Below are positions 1 through 8,930 of a stretch of 64,000 nucleotides of DNA, one piece after another; positions within the stretch are counted from its first letter, which is position 1, and each line of letters begins with the position of its first letter. The translations under genes and the position numbers were made by a program. Below the pieces are notes generated by a model. The model was not told the origin of the DNA. It saw only the letters and a list, made by a program, of their open reading frames with translations, and searched no databases. This DNA comes from Solilutibacter tolerans (GTDB taxonomy: Bacteria > Pseudomonadota > Gammaproteobacteria > Xanthomonadales > Xanthomonadaceae), in assembly GCF_900155935.1 (NCBI RefSeq), contig NZ_FTLW01000001.1, positions 124,001 through 188,000 on the forward strand. The letters run 5' to 3'.

Positions 1-1531
1 AGTTGGCCGAGTTGATCTGCAGGCGCTTGCCATGCAGTTTGGAAGCGTCTTCCACCATCTCGTACACGGCCGCCGGGCAGAAGCGTGTGCAGGGGTTGTC
101 GTACTCCTCGACGCACGTGGTTGCGCACACATCCGTGTCCATGACCTTGAGATGGATCGGCTGATCCTCGTCATGCGAGGTCGATGCGTAGAACACGCCC
201 TGCAGGCGATCGCGTGGGGCGAGCGTTCGTTGCACGTAATCACGCTCGGGTTCCGCCGTGCCCAGACGGTCGAGTGACTTGTAATCCGCGCTTTGCTTGA
301 GTGTCCACGGCGACAGGCCGCCGGTGACGGTTTCCCATGCGGCGTTGGCCATGCCGATCCACAGGCCCTTCTTGAAGCCGGGCTTGATGTTGCGGACCTT
401 GCGCAGTTCGGCCATCACGTCGGAGCCGCGCAGCTTGGCATCGAAACCTTCCGGCGCAAGTTGCGAGGCCACCAGGTGTTCCGCCGCCATCATTCCGGAC
501 TTGATTGCTTGATGTGTCCCTTTGACCTTGGGCACGTTAAGCAGGCCTGCGCCATCTCCGATCAACAGTGCGCCCGGCATCTCGACCTTGGGCAGCGATT
601 GCCAACCACCAGTGACGATGGCGCGCGCGCCGGCAGAGACGATGCTGCCGCCTTCCAGCAGCGGCGCGATCAGCGGGTGCGCCTTCCATTGCTGGAATGC
701 TTCCCACGGCTTGTATTCGGGGTCGTGGTAGTCGAGGCCACTGACATAACCGATCGCCACCCGGCCACCTTCCAGGTGATAGATGAAGCTGCCGCCGTAG
801 GTGTGGTTGTCGGCCGGCCAGCCCAGCGTGTGCACGATCTTGCCGGGGGTCACGCGGTCTTCCGGCACTTGCCAGAGTTCCTTGATGCCGATGGAGTAGC
901 TCTGCGGGTCCGAGTCTGCATCCAGCCCAAAGCGCTTCACCAATTGCTTGGTCAGCGAGCCGCGCGCGCCTTCTGCCAACACCGTGACCTTGGCGTGGAT
1001 GTCGATGCCGGGTGTGTAGCTCGGCTTGTGCTCGCCATCCTTCGCGATGCCCATGTCACCGATGCGCACGCCGATCACCTTGCCGCTGTCGTCGTGCAGG
1101 GTTTCCGCGGCGGCAAAGCCGGGGAACACTTCGACGCCCAGGGCTTCGGCCTGCGGCGCCAGCCACGCGCACAGCGCACCGAGCGAGACGATGAAGTTGC
1201 CGGTGTTGTGCATGCCGGGCGGCAGGGGCAGTTTGCGTTGGCCGGTCTTGGACAGCATCCAGAATTCGTCTTCTTTCGCCGGCACGCAAATCGGCGGCGG
1301 GTTGTCGCGCCAACCGGGCAAGAGTGCGTCGAGCGGCTGCGGTTCGATGACCGCGCCGGACAGGATATGCGCGCCCACGGTTGCGCCTTTCTCGATCACG
1401 CAGACCGAGGTTTCCGGGCTCAGTTGCTTGAGGCGGATGGCGAAGGACAGGCCGGCCGGGCCTGCGCCCACGACGACTACGTCGTATTCCATGACGTCGC
1501 GTTCGATTTCGGGCGGGCTGTTCTCGTTCAT
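1..1531 (-). CDS. Electron transfer flavoprotein-ubiquinone oxidoreductase, 3' end outside window
   Basis: Passes electrons from reduced electron transfer flavoprotein (ETF) to ubiquinone at the inner membrane, linking fatty-acid and amino-acid oxidation to respiration. 510 codons are visible. The N-terminus has the FAD dinucleotide-binding motif GAGPAG at residues 22-27, and the rest reads as an ETF-QO flavoprotein. Near the left edge is the RFCPAAVYE stretch that carries the first cysteine of the C-terminal 4Fe-4S cluster. The window ends just after QINSAN, where family members continue with the other three cluster cysteines, so about 35-40 residues are missing. The start is the ATG at 1529-1531, preceded by a GGAGCC-like ribosome site. 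The large plus-strand reading frames over this gene are shadows. Confidence 0.95.
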   Translation of the reverse strand, partial: MNENSPPEIERDVMEYDVVVVGAGPAGLSFAIRLKQLSPETSVCVIEKGATVGAHILSGAVIEPQPLDALLPGWRDNPPPICVPAKEDEFWMLSKTGQRKLPLPPGMHNTGNFIVSLGALCAWLAPQAEALGVEVFPGFAAAETLHDDSGKVIGVRIGDMGIAKDGEHKPSYTPGIDIHAKVTVLAEGARGSLTKQLVKRFGLDADSDPQSYSIGIKELWQVPEDRVTPGKIVHTLGWPADNHTYGGSFIYHLEGGRVAIGYVSGLDYHDPEYKPWEAFQQWKAHPLIAPLLEGGSIVSAGARAIVTGGWQSLPKVEMPGALLIGDGAGLLNVPKVKGTHQAIKSGMMAAEHLVASQLAPEGFDAKLRGSDVMAELRKVRNIKPGFKKGLWIGMANAAWETVTGGLSPWTLKQSADYKSLDRLGTAEPERDYVQRTLAPRDRLQGVFYASTSHDEDQPIHLKVMDTDVCATTCVEEYDNPCTRFCPAAVYEMVEDASKLHGKRLQINSAN

Positions 1532-1600
1532 CTTGGCTCCTGTGGCTGCCGCTGATTGTCCGGGTTTGCGGCGGGGGCGGCAAATCCGCAGGATGCGGGG

Positions 1601-2191
1601 ATGGACCTGTTCGCCGCATCCACGACGATCCCCGGCATCGACCATCGCCCGGGCTGGCTGTCTTGGGAGGAGGCCGATGCGTTGTTCAACGGTTTGCGCG
1701 ACACCGTCGAGTGGGAGGTGCATCGCATCCGTATGTTCGGGCGGATGGTGGATTCACCGCGACTATCCTGCTGGCTGGGGGATGAGGATGCCGTGTATCG
1801 ATACTCGGGCACGATCTTTGAACCGCGACCATGGCCGACGATGCTGGATAGCCTGAGAGCCCGCCTCGCCGCCGAGTGTGGCAGGCCGTTCAACAGCGTA
1901 CTGGCCAACTTGTATCGTGATGGCCGCGATGCGATGGGTTGGCATCGCGATGACGAGCCGGAGTTGGGCGATGCGCCATTGATTGCATCGTTGAGTCTGG
2001 GCGCGACGCGGCGATTCTTGCTGAAGGATGCGCAAGGACGACGTCACGCCATGGAGTTGGCGAATGGCGACTTGTTGTCGATGTCAGGCGATAGCCAGCG
2101 GCGCTATCGTCATGCATTGCCGCGTACCGCGAAAGCCGTCGGCCCGCGCATCAACCTGACCTTTCGCAACATCTTTGTCCACACGACCTGA
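1601..2191 (+). CDS. AlkB-family 2-oxoglutarate/Fe(II) dioxygenase (ALKBH2/3-like)
   Basis: Predicted to repair alkylated bases in DNA or RNA by oxidative demethylation using Fe(II), O2 and 2-oxoglutarate. The 196-residue protein has the iron ligands H115-x-D117 (in GWHRDDE) and H171, and the 2-oxoglutarate-binding arginines in GPRINLTFR (R183, R189). The stretch NLYRDGRDAMGWHRDDE is typical of the ALKBH2/3-like branch. A TTG start at 1556 would add 15 residues, but the ATG at 1601 fits the family start better. It stands alone, convergent with the lipoprotein gene 3 bases away, and diverges from the ETF-QO gene. The actual substrate cannot be read from the sequence. Confidence 0.9.
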   Translation: MDLFAASTTIPGIDHRPGWLSWEEADALFNGLRDTVEWEVHRIRMFGRMVDSPRLSCWLGDEDAVYRYSGTIFEPRPWPTMLDSLRARLAAECGRPFNSVLANLYRDGRDAMGWHRDDEPELGDAPLIASLSLGATRRFLLKDAQGRRHAMELANGDLLSMSGDSQRRYRHALPRTAKAVGPRINLTFRNIFVHTT

Positions 2192-2194
2192 GTT

Positions 2195-2821
2195 TCAGCG
2201 GCCTGCGCGCTGCATGTGGGTCAGCGTCCATCCCGAAATATCGCGGGTGACATCGGACAGCGATTGCTCGAATGCACGATGCACATCGACGATCGCGGTG
2301 CTTCCCGCGGGGGTGGCGTGGCGGAAGGTTTGCGTGGCGACCACCCGATTGTCGTCGTTGTGGATGAGGTTGGCCGACACTTCGATCACCGCGCTCGGGG
2401 TTCCGCCACCGGCGTAATCCGCATCGAATCGGCGGATGTCCAGCGCCAGATCGAAATCACCCGCGATGCCGCCGCCGCGGCGCGTCACGCCGGCCAGTTT
2501 GCGGCTGTCTTCCAGCGTGCGCACGATGGCATCCTGCAGGATGTCCGGCGCGGGTTGCGACCAGGTTGCGCCCTTGTAGACCTGCACCTCGCCCGGCGTC
2601 GGGCGGACCATGATGCGCGCGCTGTTGACCAGGCGCTCCGCGTTCGGGCGCAGCACCACCAGTTGCGTGTCGACATGGGGCCAGCCGGCATCGGCCTGCA
2701 CGCTGGGTTGCAGGTGGTAGACGGATATCTCGGTCTTCTCGGGCACGATGCCGCAACTTGCCAGCATCAGTACAAGGCCTGCCGCGAACCAACGCAGGGA
2801 AGGGGAGGCGGAGATGTTCAT
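2195..2821 (-). CDS. PqiC/ABC-transport auxiliary lipoprotein of an MCE lipid-transport operon
   Basis: Predicted outer-membrane lipoprotein that helps an MCE-type lipid transporter. The 208-residue protein begins with a signal peptide ending in the lipobox L20-A21-S22-C23, and the mature part resembles the ABC-type transport auxiliary lipoprotein (PqiC/YmbA) family. It is the last gene of a leftward four-gene operon, and its ATG overlaps the stop of the MlaD-type gene by four bases. Its presence makes the operon look like a hybrid of Mla and Pqi systems, since classical mla operons carry the soluble MlaC instead. Assignment to the family is good; the transported lipid is unknown. Confidence 0.82.
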   Translation of the reverse strand: MNISASPSLRWFAAGLVLMLASCGIVPEKTEISVYHLQPSVQADAGWPHVDTQLVVLRPNAERLVNSARIMVRPTPGEVQVYKGATWSQPAPDILQDAIVRTLEDSRKLAGVTRRGGGIAGDFDLALDIRRFDADYAGGGTPSAVIEVSANLIHNDDNRVVATQTFRHATPAGSTAIVDVHRAFEQSLSDVTRDISGWTLTHMQRAGR

Positions 2822-3750
2822 TCCGGGGTGAACTCCTTGGGTTGCTCGCGACCCAGCAGATAGCCCGCCGGGTTGCCGTCGAGGCGATCGGTGATCTGCT
2901 TGATGTCACGCATCAGGCTGCGCAGCTCGGTGAGCGTGGGTGCGACCTGCTGCAAGCCATCGCGGGTGAAGCTGCGCAGCGGCGCGCGATTCTCGGCGAC
3001 CAGTGCATTTGCATTGGTGCCGGCGGATTCGAACGAGGCGATGGCGCGGTCCAGCTTCTCCATCGTCGCCGGCAATTTGGCGATCACTTCGCGGTCTACC
3101 TTGCTGATCGCACCATTGGTGGTGTCGAGGGTCTTGCGCAGGTCCTCGCTGGCCAGACGCGCGTTGATCAGCATCTGCTGGATGTCTTCGCGCTGGCTGC
3201 TGAAGGCATCGGTCGTGGCGCGCAGGTTTTCAAGCGTGTCGGAGATGCGCTGGATGTTTTCTTCGCTCAGTGCTTCGTCCAAGCGTGCCACCAGCTTGTT
3301 GGCCGTGTCCGCGATGTTCTGCAACGCAGACGGTTCAGTCTGGATCACCGGGATCTCGCTACGCTCGCGTGGGCGCAGCAATTGCGCGCCGGGGCTGCCG
3401 CCGGTCAACTGGATGAAGGGGCTGCCGGTCAGGCCTGCCTGCGACATCTTGGCGCGGGTGTCGATTTTGATCGGTGCATCGGCCTCCAGTTTCAGCAGGG
3501 CTTGCACGCGGCGGGGATCACGCGCGTCCAGCTTGAGCTGCTCCACCGTGCCGACGGAGATGCCGTTGTATTGCACCGAGCTGCCCTCGGTGAGGCCGGT
3601 GACCGGCTCGTTGAAGATCACCTGATAACGCTGCCAGCTGGCATCGGACGAGAACTTCGCAGCCCACAAGGCAAAGCCCAGCAGAAAGACCGTCACCAGA
3701 ATGGTGAACGTGCCGATCAAGACGTAATTGGCCTTGGTTTCCATCGTCAA
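2818..3750 (-). CDS. MlaD-family MCE-domain protein
   Basis: Membrane-anchored lipid-binding subunit of an ABC lipid transporter. The 310 residues contain one transmembrane helix (about 9-31), one MCE domain (about 39-120) and a long, mainly helical C-terminal part (about 145-300). E. coli MlaD is about 183 residues, so the helical extension is large, as in PqiB-like or bridge-forming MCE proteins that span the periplasm. The start overlaps the ATPase stop in an ATGA; a second ATG six bases downstream is also possible. It probably forms a hexameric ring on the permease and hands lipids to, or takes them from, the lipoprotein encoded next. Confidence 0.88.
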   Translation of the reverse strand: MTMETKANYVLIGTFTILVTVFLLGFALWAAKFSSDASWQRYQVIFNEPVTGLTEGSSVQYNGISVGTVEQLKLDARDPRRVQALLKLEADAPIKIDTRAKMSQAGLTGSPFIQLTGGSPGAQLLRPRERSEIPVIQTEPSALQNIADTANKLVARLDEALSEENIQRISDTLENLRATTDAFSSQREDIQQMLINARLASEDLRKTLDTTNGAISKVDREVIAKLPATMEKLDRAIASFESAGTNANALVAENRAPLRSFTRDGLQQVAPTLTELRSLMRDIKQITDRLDGNPAGYLLGREQPKEFTPE

Positions 3751-4595
3751 TCCTCAATCATGCGGCGTTCGCCCTTGGCGGCGACCTGTGCGGCGCGTGC
3801 GCGCGGGCCGTGGAAGTATTCCTGCACCCACGGATGCTCGAAGCGCTCGATCTCCGCCAGCGGCGCATTGGCGACGACTTTCTTGTCGGCCAACACCGCG
3901 ACGCGATCACAAATAGCGTATAGCGTGTCGAGATCGTGTGTGATGATGAACACGGTCAAGCCCAGTGCTTCACGCAGGGTCAGGATCAGCTCGTCGAAAG
4001 CCGCCGCCCCAATCGGGTCCAGGCCTGCGGTCGGTTCATCCAGGAACAGCAGCGGTGGATCGAGGGCCAGCGCACGCGCAAGGCCGGCACGCTTGCGCAT
4101 GCCGCCCGACAACTGCGAGGGCAGCTTGTCCAACGCATCCGCAGGCAAGCCCGACAACTTCACCTTGAGCAGCGCCAACTCGTAACGCAGGTCTTCGCAG
4201 AGTTCCGGATGGTGCTCCTTGAGTGGCACCTCCACGTTTTCACCCACGGTCAGCGAGGAGAACAGTGCGCCGTCCTGGAACAAGACGCCGGTGTGTCGTT
4301 CGATGGCCAACCGGTCATGCGGTGCATCGGAGAGAGCGTCGATGCCCAGCACTTCGATCTTGCCCGCGTTGGGCTTGCGCAGGCCCAAGATCGAGCGCAT
4401 CAGCACGGATTTGCCGGTGCCCGAACCGCCGACGATGCCGATGATTTCGCCACGTTTCACTTCGAGATCCAGATGGTCGTGGACGACTTGCTCGCCGAAA
4501 CGATTCACCAGCCCATGCACGCGGATCACGACGTCATCCTTGCGAGATGCGTCCAGCGCTGGGTCGATGGCGATTTGATCGGTCGTGTCTTCCAT
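3747..4595 (-). CDS. MlaF-family ABC transporter ATP-binding protein
   Basis: ATPase that drives the MCE lipid transporter. Its 282 residues show Walker A GGSGTGKS (56-63), the Q-loop in the form FQDGALF (Q107) typical of MlaF, the signature LSGGM (162-166), Walker B LLFLDE (182-187) and the switch histidine H220. I chose the ATG at 4593-4595 because it follows the permease stop by one base (TGA-G-ATG). A start 14 codons further upstream lies inside the permease gene and adds residues unlike the family. The C-terminal ARAAQVAAKGERR tail is basic. Same operon as its neighbours. Confidence 0.92.
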   Translation of the reverse strand: MEDTTDQIAIDPALDASRKDDVVIRVHGLVNRFGEQVVHDHLDLEVKRGEIIGIVGGSGTGKSVLMRSILGLRKPNAGKIEVLGIDALSDAPHDRLAIERHTGVLFQDGALFSSLTVGENVEVPLKEHHPELCEDLRYELALLKVKLSGLPADALDKLPSQLSGGMRKRAGLARALALDPPLLFLDEPTAGLDPIGAAAFDELILTLREALGLTVFIITHDLDTLYAICDRVAVLADKKVVANAPLAEIERFEHPWVQEYFHGPRARAAQVAAKGERRMIED

Positions 4596-4596
4596 C

Positions 4597-5709
4597 TCAC
4601 CAGCCCATGTGCATGAACCAGATCGCCGCGATCGCATCGATGATGATGACGAGCGAGATCGTCTGCACGACGCTCGATGTGGTGCGTTCGCCCACCGATT
4701 GCGCGGTGCCTTGCACTTGCAGGCCCTCGAGACAGCCGATCAGGCCGATCACCAGCGCGAAGATCGGTGCCTTCGACATCCCCACCAAGAAGTCTTCGAA
4801 CTCGATGGTCTGCTCCATACGCGCGAGATAGGCCTGCGGCGGAATGTCCAGACTGAACGCACCGACCGACAGGCCGCCCAAGAGACCCGCGATCATCGCA
4901 AGGAAGGTCAACAGAGGCAGCATCACCAACAGGGCCAAGATGCGCGGGATGATGAGCAGGTCGATGGGGTCAAGGCCCAGCGTGCGTATCGCATCGACTT
5001 CTTCGCGGCTGACCATCGCGCCGATCTGCGCCGTGAAGGCGCTGGCGGTGCGACCGGCGAGCAGGATGGCGGTGAGCAGGACGCCGAACTCGCGCAGGAA
5101 GGCGATGTTCACCAGCTCCACGACGAAGATGGTGGCGCCGAAGTCCTCGAGGATGTTGGAGCCCAGGAAGGCGAGCACGGCGCCGACCAGATAGGTCAGG
5201 AGCAACACCAAGGGCACGGCATCCAGGCCGACTTGCTCCATGTGATGGACGACGCTGGTGATGCGCAGGCGGCGGGGCTGCTTGATGACCCGGAGCAGCT
5301 TGACCAGGTTTTCGCCAAGGAAGCTCGCCAGCGCGATCACTTCCTTCCAGTTGTCGACGACCGCGAAACCCAGGCGCCCCAATGCGGCATGGAATCCGTA
5401 ATCACGCTTGGTCTTGGGGCGGTCCGGCGACACATCCAGGATCGCCTTCACCAGCGTCATGTGCTCGTCGCGGAGCTTGAAGTTGTCCCGGCCCAGTCCG
5501 CGCTCGTTGGCGAAGCGTTGCAGTTGCAGCACGCCGAATGAGTCGATGCTGCCCACGCAACTGGCATCGACATGGCGGATGTCGCTCGGGAATTTGGCGA
5601 CGTCGCGCATCACGTCACGCGCGTTGGTCAAGATCCAGTCGCCGGACAGGCGCAATTCGCCCGTATCGGGCGTGAAATCGGCGGTAGGGCGGGCGGGTTT
5701 GATCGGCAT
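4597..5709 (-). CDS. STAS-MlaE fusion: ABC lipid-transport permease
   Basis: Permease of the MCE lipid transporter. The 370 residues are about 110 longer than E. coli MlaE. The extra N-terminal part (about 1-100) looks like a STAS/MlaB-type domain, with strand-helix alternation and the stretch VDASCVGSIDSFGVLQL, so the regulatory subunit that is separate (MlaB) in E. coli is fused here. The rest (about 160-370) is the MlaE core with several hydrophobic helices and the conserved ASAFTAQIGAMVSREEVDAI loop. It is the first gene of the leftward operon, and its start lies about 90 bases from the divergent ThrE-type gene, so the operon promoter should lie there. Confidence 0.9.
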   Translation of the reverse strand: MPIKPARPTADFTPDTGELRLSGDWILTNARDVMRDVAKFPSDIRHVDASCVGSIDSFGVLQLQRFANERGLGRDNFKLRDEHMTLVKAILDVSPDRPKTKRDYGFHAALGRLGFAVVDNWKEVIALASFLGENLVKLLRVIKQPRRLRITSVVHHMEQVGLDAVPLVLLLTYLVGAVLAFLGSNILEDFGATIFVVELVNIAFLREFGVLLTAILLAGRTASAFTAQIGAMVSREEVDAIRTLGLDPIDLLIIPRILALLVMLPLLTFLAMIAGLLGGLSVGAFSLDIPPQAYLARMEQTIEFEDFLVGMSKAPIFALVIGLIGCLEGLQVQGTAQSVGERTTSSVVQTISLVIIIDAIAAIWFMHMGW

Positions 5710-5800
5710 GGGTCGTGTGCATGGTATCGGCTTCGTGTCACGACGGGATGCAGGCCAGATGAAGGCGCGCAGGCTTGTTCATCCATGTCATGCTTTGTCG

Positions 5801-7045
5801 ATGACGCATTCGCCCGCCACGCTTGCTCCGTATGCACAGCGCATCGCCTTCCTGACCGAATTGGCCGAGCGGCTGCACGCCTACGGCACCACGGCGCAGC
5901 GACTGGAAGGAGCCCTGCTGGGCGTGGCTGACCGTTTGGGCGTCGAATGCGAGCCTTGGGTCAATCCCACCGGGATGATCCTCACGTTCCGGGACCCGGC
6001 TGACGAGCTTGCCGCGGACCTGACCCGCGTGATCCGTTTGCCGCCCGGGGATACCGACTTGTCCCGGCTGTCCCGGGCGGATCGCATCGCCGAGGATGTG
6101 TTGGCCGGGACGATGGGCGTGGCCGAAGGTCGCGAGGCATTGGAGCGCATCGACTTGCCCCGGACGACCCTGTGGCGGGTGATGCAGGTGCTCTCCTATG
6201 CCCTGGTGGCGGGTGCAGTCGGCTGCCTGTTGCGGCTGCCGTGGCTGGATATCGCAACGGCTTCGTTGGCGGGCTTGGGCATCGGTCTTCTGGATCAGGT
6301 TTCCCAGCGCAGCCAACGCTTCCGCGAGCCGCTCGAGGCCTTGGCCGGCATGTTTGCCGCAGCCGTCGCGGTGCTGGTCGCCAGTTTCATCGGCCCAATC
6401 AACATGAACACCGTGATCATCGCCGCGGTCATCGTGCTGTTGCCGGGTATGGCGCTGACGAATGCGGTCAACGAGTTGACCAGTCAGCACCTGGTGGCCG
6501 GCACGGCGCGTTTTGCGGGCGCCATCACCACCATCCTCAAGCTCACCATCGGCACGATGCTCACGTTGACATTGGCGGACTTGGTGGGTTTACGACCGGA
6601 GATTCACTACGCGCGACCGCAACCGGACTGGGTCGAGTGGATGGGGCTGCTGGTGGCCGGCTATGCCTTTGCCGTGGCGTTTCGTGCAGCGCGTCGCGAT
6701 TATCCGCTGGTGATGATCGCAGCGACCATGGGGTATTTGATATCGCGAATTGGCGGGGATCTCTGGGGCGATGTGGCCGGGGTTTTCCTCGGGGCCTTCT
6801 CAATGACGGTTGCGGGGAATATGTACGCACGCTGGAAAAACCGCCCAGGGGCCTTGATTCGCCTGCCTGGCATCATTTTGCTGGTGCCGGGTAGCGTGAG
6901 TTTCCGTGGTTTGATTTCCCTGATGCAGCAGCAAGACGTGAGCGCAGGGCAGGCAGCGCTGATGGCGGTGCTGAATATCCTCATGGCGCTGATCGCCGGA
7001 TTGATGTTCGGCAATCTGTTGATGCAGGCGCGGCGGAATCTGTAG
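5801..7045 (+). CDS. Threonine/serine exporter family protein (ThrE-like)
   Basis: Predicted inner-membrane exporter of small amino acids. The 414-residue protein has a cytoplasmic N-terminal part (about 1-125) and then about ten hydrophobic helices. This matches the single-chain ThrE arrangement that corresponds to E. coli YjjP plus YjjB. An in-frame ATG at 5759 would add 14 residues; I prefer 5801, where the family similarity begins. The reading frame extends back to 5408, but that part lies antisense to the permease gene and is not protein-like. Substrate specificity is inferred from the family only. Confidence 0.82.
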   Translation: MTHSPATLAPYAQRIAFLTELAERLHAYGTTAQRLEGALLGVADRLGVECEPWVNPTGMILTFRDPADELAADLTRVIRLPPGDTDLSRLSRADRIAEDVLAGTMGVAEGREALERIDLPRTTLWRVMQVLSYALVAGAVGCLLRLPWLDIATASLAGLGIGLLDQVSQRSQRFREPLEALAGMFAAAVAVLVASFIGPINMNTVIIAAVIVLLPGMALTNAVNELTSQHLVAGTARFAGAITTILKLTIGTMLTLTLADLVGLRPEIHYARPQPDWVEWMGLLVAGYAFAVAFRAARRDYPLVMIAATMGYLISRIGGDLWGDVAGVFLGAFSMTVAGNMYARWKNRPGALIRLPGIILLVPGSVSFRGLISLMQQQDVSAGQAALMAVLNILMALIAGLMFGNLLMQARRNL

Positions 7046-7079
7046 TTGAAAATGAGCAGGCCAGTCTGATCAGCGATTC

Positions 7080-8471
7080 ATGAGACTCCTCTACTTCGCG
7101 CATGAATATCCGCCAGAAAGATCTCCGCAATCATTGCGTACGGAGCGTCTGGCTGCTGGCTTGATCGCGGCCGGGCATGACGTCACGGTAATAACCCGTG
7201 CCATGCATCTGCATGAAACGACAAGCGCCAATGAGCGGCTTGAGGCTGGCAGCTCATTGCAGGTCGTACGTTTGAATGCGGGCCCTTTGAATCGACTGGC
7301 GGACTTGCTGTTGGCCTGGCATCAACAGCGCAATCGGGCCAGTGGCGCTCGGGATTTGTCTGGAAGCACAGACACGCCTCCCTCAGAAATTTCGAATGGG
7401 GATCCCGACCGGAATGACGCAGGCATTCATAGAGTCAGATCGAGCGATCCGATCAACTGGAAGGGGCGGTTCATCGCGGGTCTTAGGACGTTTGAAGAAC
7501 GCTTGAAATTTCCAGGCCGCGGTTACTTCTGGGGCCGACGGGCGAAGCGTTGGCTGATCGATGCGATCAACATGGGGCCTGTGGATGGCGTCATCCTCTC
7601 CCACGAGCCGGCATCGGCATTATTGCTGGGAAGGGTTTGTGATGAGCTGGGCGTTACGTTCATCGCGGAACTCGGCGACCCGGTGCTTGCGCCCTATACG
7701 CCTGGGAAGTGGGTCGAGAAAGCATTCGAGCTTGAGCACTCTGTTTGCACACGCGCATGCCTGGTCGTAGTGACCTCCGATGCAACGGCACAACTCTTGC
7801 AAAAACGGCACGGCGCCTCGGTAGCGAGGGTGAGTGTCATTTCGCAAGGATTCGAGCCCACTCCCGCAGGCAATGACGAAGGCGGGGCCGGTCACGCGGA
7901 GGGGGGCGCCCTGCTGAGGCTTGTCTATAGCGGAAGGTTTTATCCGTTCCGGGACCCAACGCCGTTGTTCGAGGCGATTGCCGTGAGCGACAAGGATGTT
8001 GAGCTGCAAATAGCAACGCCCGAGATCCCGGCGTGGCTTGGTCCGATCGCAGCATCCACGAGCAACATCGTCGACCGCGGGTTCTTGCCGCACGCCGAAA
8101 GTCTCGAGCTGCAAAAAAGTGCCGACATCTTGGTCAATTTTGCCAATGCCGACTCTGCGCAGGTTCCCGGGAAGTTCTATGAATATCTCGGAATGTGCAG
8201 GCCGATATTGCACATCACCCCTCACCCTGAGAGCGACCCGCAGGCAGCTTTGGTTGCCAAGCTGAAAAGAGGGTGGGTGCTGCGACCGGAGTCTGGGCAG
8301 ATAGCGGATGAGATCAGGCGATTGCTCGATTTGGCGCGTCTGGGAAAACTGGATGAAGGCCTGGATCTGAGCATGTCGTCCGTCATGGCATATTCATGGG
8401 ATGCCCTGGGGCATGAATTTGCGATGGATATAGGCCGCGCGCTGGACAAAAAGAAAGCGGGCACCATTTGA
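7080..8471 (+). CDS. GT-B glycosyltransferase (family 4-like)
   Basis: Predicted to transfer a sugar from a nucleotide-sugar donor onto a surface glycan or lipid; neither partner can be named. The 463 residues open with MRLLYFAHEYPPERS, typical of the N-terminal Rossmann domain of GT4-like enzymes. The C-terminal donor-binding domain has the GKFYEYLGM segment (K365 to about M371, with E368). Residues about 85-130 are a poorly conserved, polar insert. The gene is clearly less GC-rich than its neighbours and has no polysaccharide genes beside it, so acquisition by transfer is plausible. Its last codons form part of a terminator hairpin serving the opposite strand. Confidence 0.8.
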   Translation: MRLLYFAHEYPPERSPQSLRTERLAAGLIAAGHDVTVITRAMHLHETTSANERLEAGSSLQVVRLNAGPLNRLADLLLAWHQQRNRASGARDLSGSTDTPPSEISNGDPDRNDAGIHRVRSSDPINWKGRFIAGLRTFEERLKFPGRGYFWGRRAKRWLIDAINMGPVDGVILSHEPASALLLGRVCDELGVTFIAELGDPVLAPYTPGKWVEKAFELEHSVCTRACLVVVTSDATAQLLQKRHGASVARVSVISQGFEPTPAGNDEGGAGHAEGGALLRLVYSGRFYPFRDPTPLFEAIAVSDKDVELQIATPEIPAWLGPIAASTSNIVDRGFLPHAESLELQKSADILVNFANADSAQVPGKFYEYLGMCRPILHITPHPESDPQAALVAKLKRGWVLRPESGQIADEIRRLLDLARLGKLDEGLDLSMSSVMAYSWDALGHEFAMDIGRALDKKKAGTI

Positions 8472-8481
8472 AGGTGCCCGC
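8449..8481 (-). terminator. Intrinsic terminator for the H-NS family gene
   Basis: A perfect 9-base-pair stem (GCGGGCACC with GGTGCCCGC, 8457-8465 and 8473-8481) has a 7-base loop. On the minus strand it is followed by TTTCTTTTTG, the expected U-rich tail. It lies about 30 bases past the H-NS family stop. The hairpin overlaps the end of the glycosyltransferase gene, whose stop codon sits in the loop. No U-run follows on the plus strand. Confidence 0.8.
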
Positions 8482-8512
8482 CACTCAACGCTTGTGTTTC
8501 AAAAAAGCTTGA

Positions 8513-8875
8513 TCATTTCTTGATCAGGAAATCCTCGGGGCTCTTGCCCTTAGCCACGAATGCGGCCAGCCAACGCGGATGCTTGCCACGGCCAGTCCAT
8601 GTCTCGGTCGGGTTGGCAGGGTTGCGATACTTCGGTGGCACCTTGCCGCCTGCCTTCGATTTTTTGGTCGCCCCGGCAGCCTTCGCCACGCGCTTGGTGC
8701 CGATGGCCTTGGCGCCGAACAGTTCCTCCATCGTGTAGCCCGAAGTGCGCACGATGCGGTTGACCGCAGCACGAACCTGATTGATCGGCTTGCGCTTGGC
8801 CAGCACTTTCTTGCGCTTGTTGGCTTCGCTGATGAGGGTGGTGAGTTCTTTCGGGCTGAGGGAATTGATATCCAC
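8513..8875 (-). CDS. H-NS family nucleoid-associated protein
   Basis: Small DNA-binding protein predicted to compact DNA and silence AT-rich genes. I call the start at the GTG (8873-8875), giving 120 residues beginning VDINSLSPKELTTL. It has an AAAGG ribosome site about 6 bases upstream, whereas longer in-frame versions run through the promoter. Residues 1-50 form the N-terminal oligomerisation helices, 55-80 a Lys/Ala-rich linker, and 82-120 the H-NS DNA-binding domain with the TGRGKHPRW core (loop GRG at about 95-97). It may silence the neighbouring low-GC glycosyltransferase gene, but this is only an inference from position. Confidence 0.88.
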   Translation of the reverse strand: MDINSLSPKELTTLISEANKRKKVLAKRKPINQVRAAVNRIVRTSGYTMEELFGAKAIGTKRVAKAAGATKKSKAGGKVPPKYRNPANPTETWTGRGKHPRWLAAFVAKGKSPEDFLIKK

Positions 8876-8930
8876 GAAATGCCTTTGATTATCTGTGAGT
8901 GGGTTAACGCAGACATCCTGTCTTGCGTTG

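Noticed and set aside
293-1555. A 420-codon plus-strand frame at the left edge
   Set aside because: It is antisense to the ETF-QO gene, whose protein is clearly recognisable.
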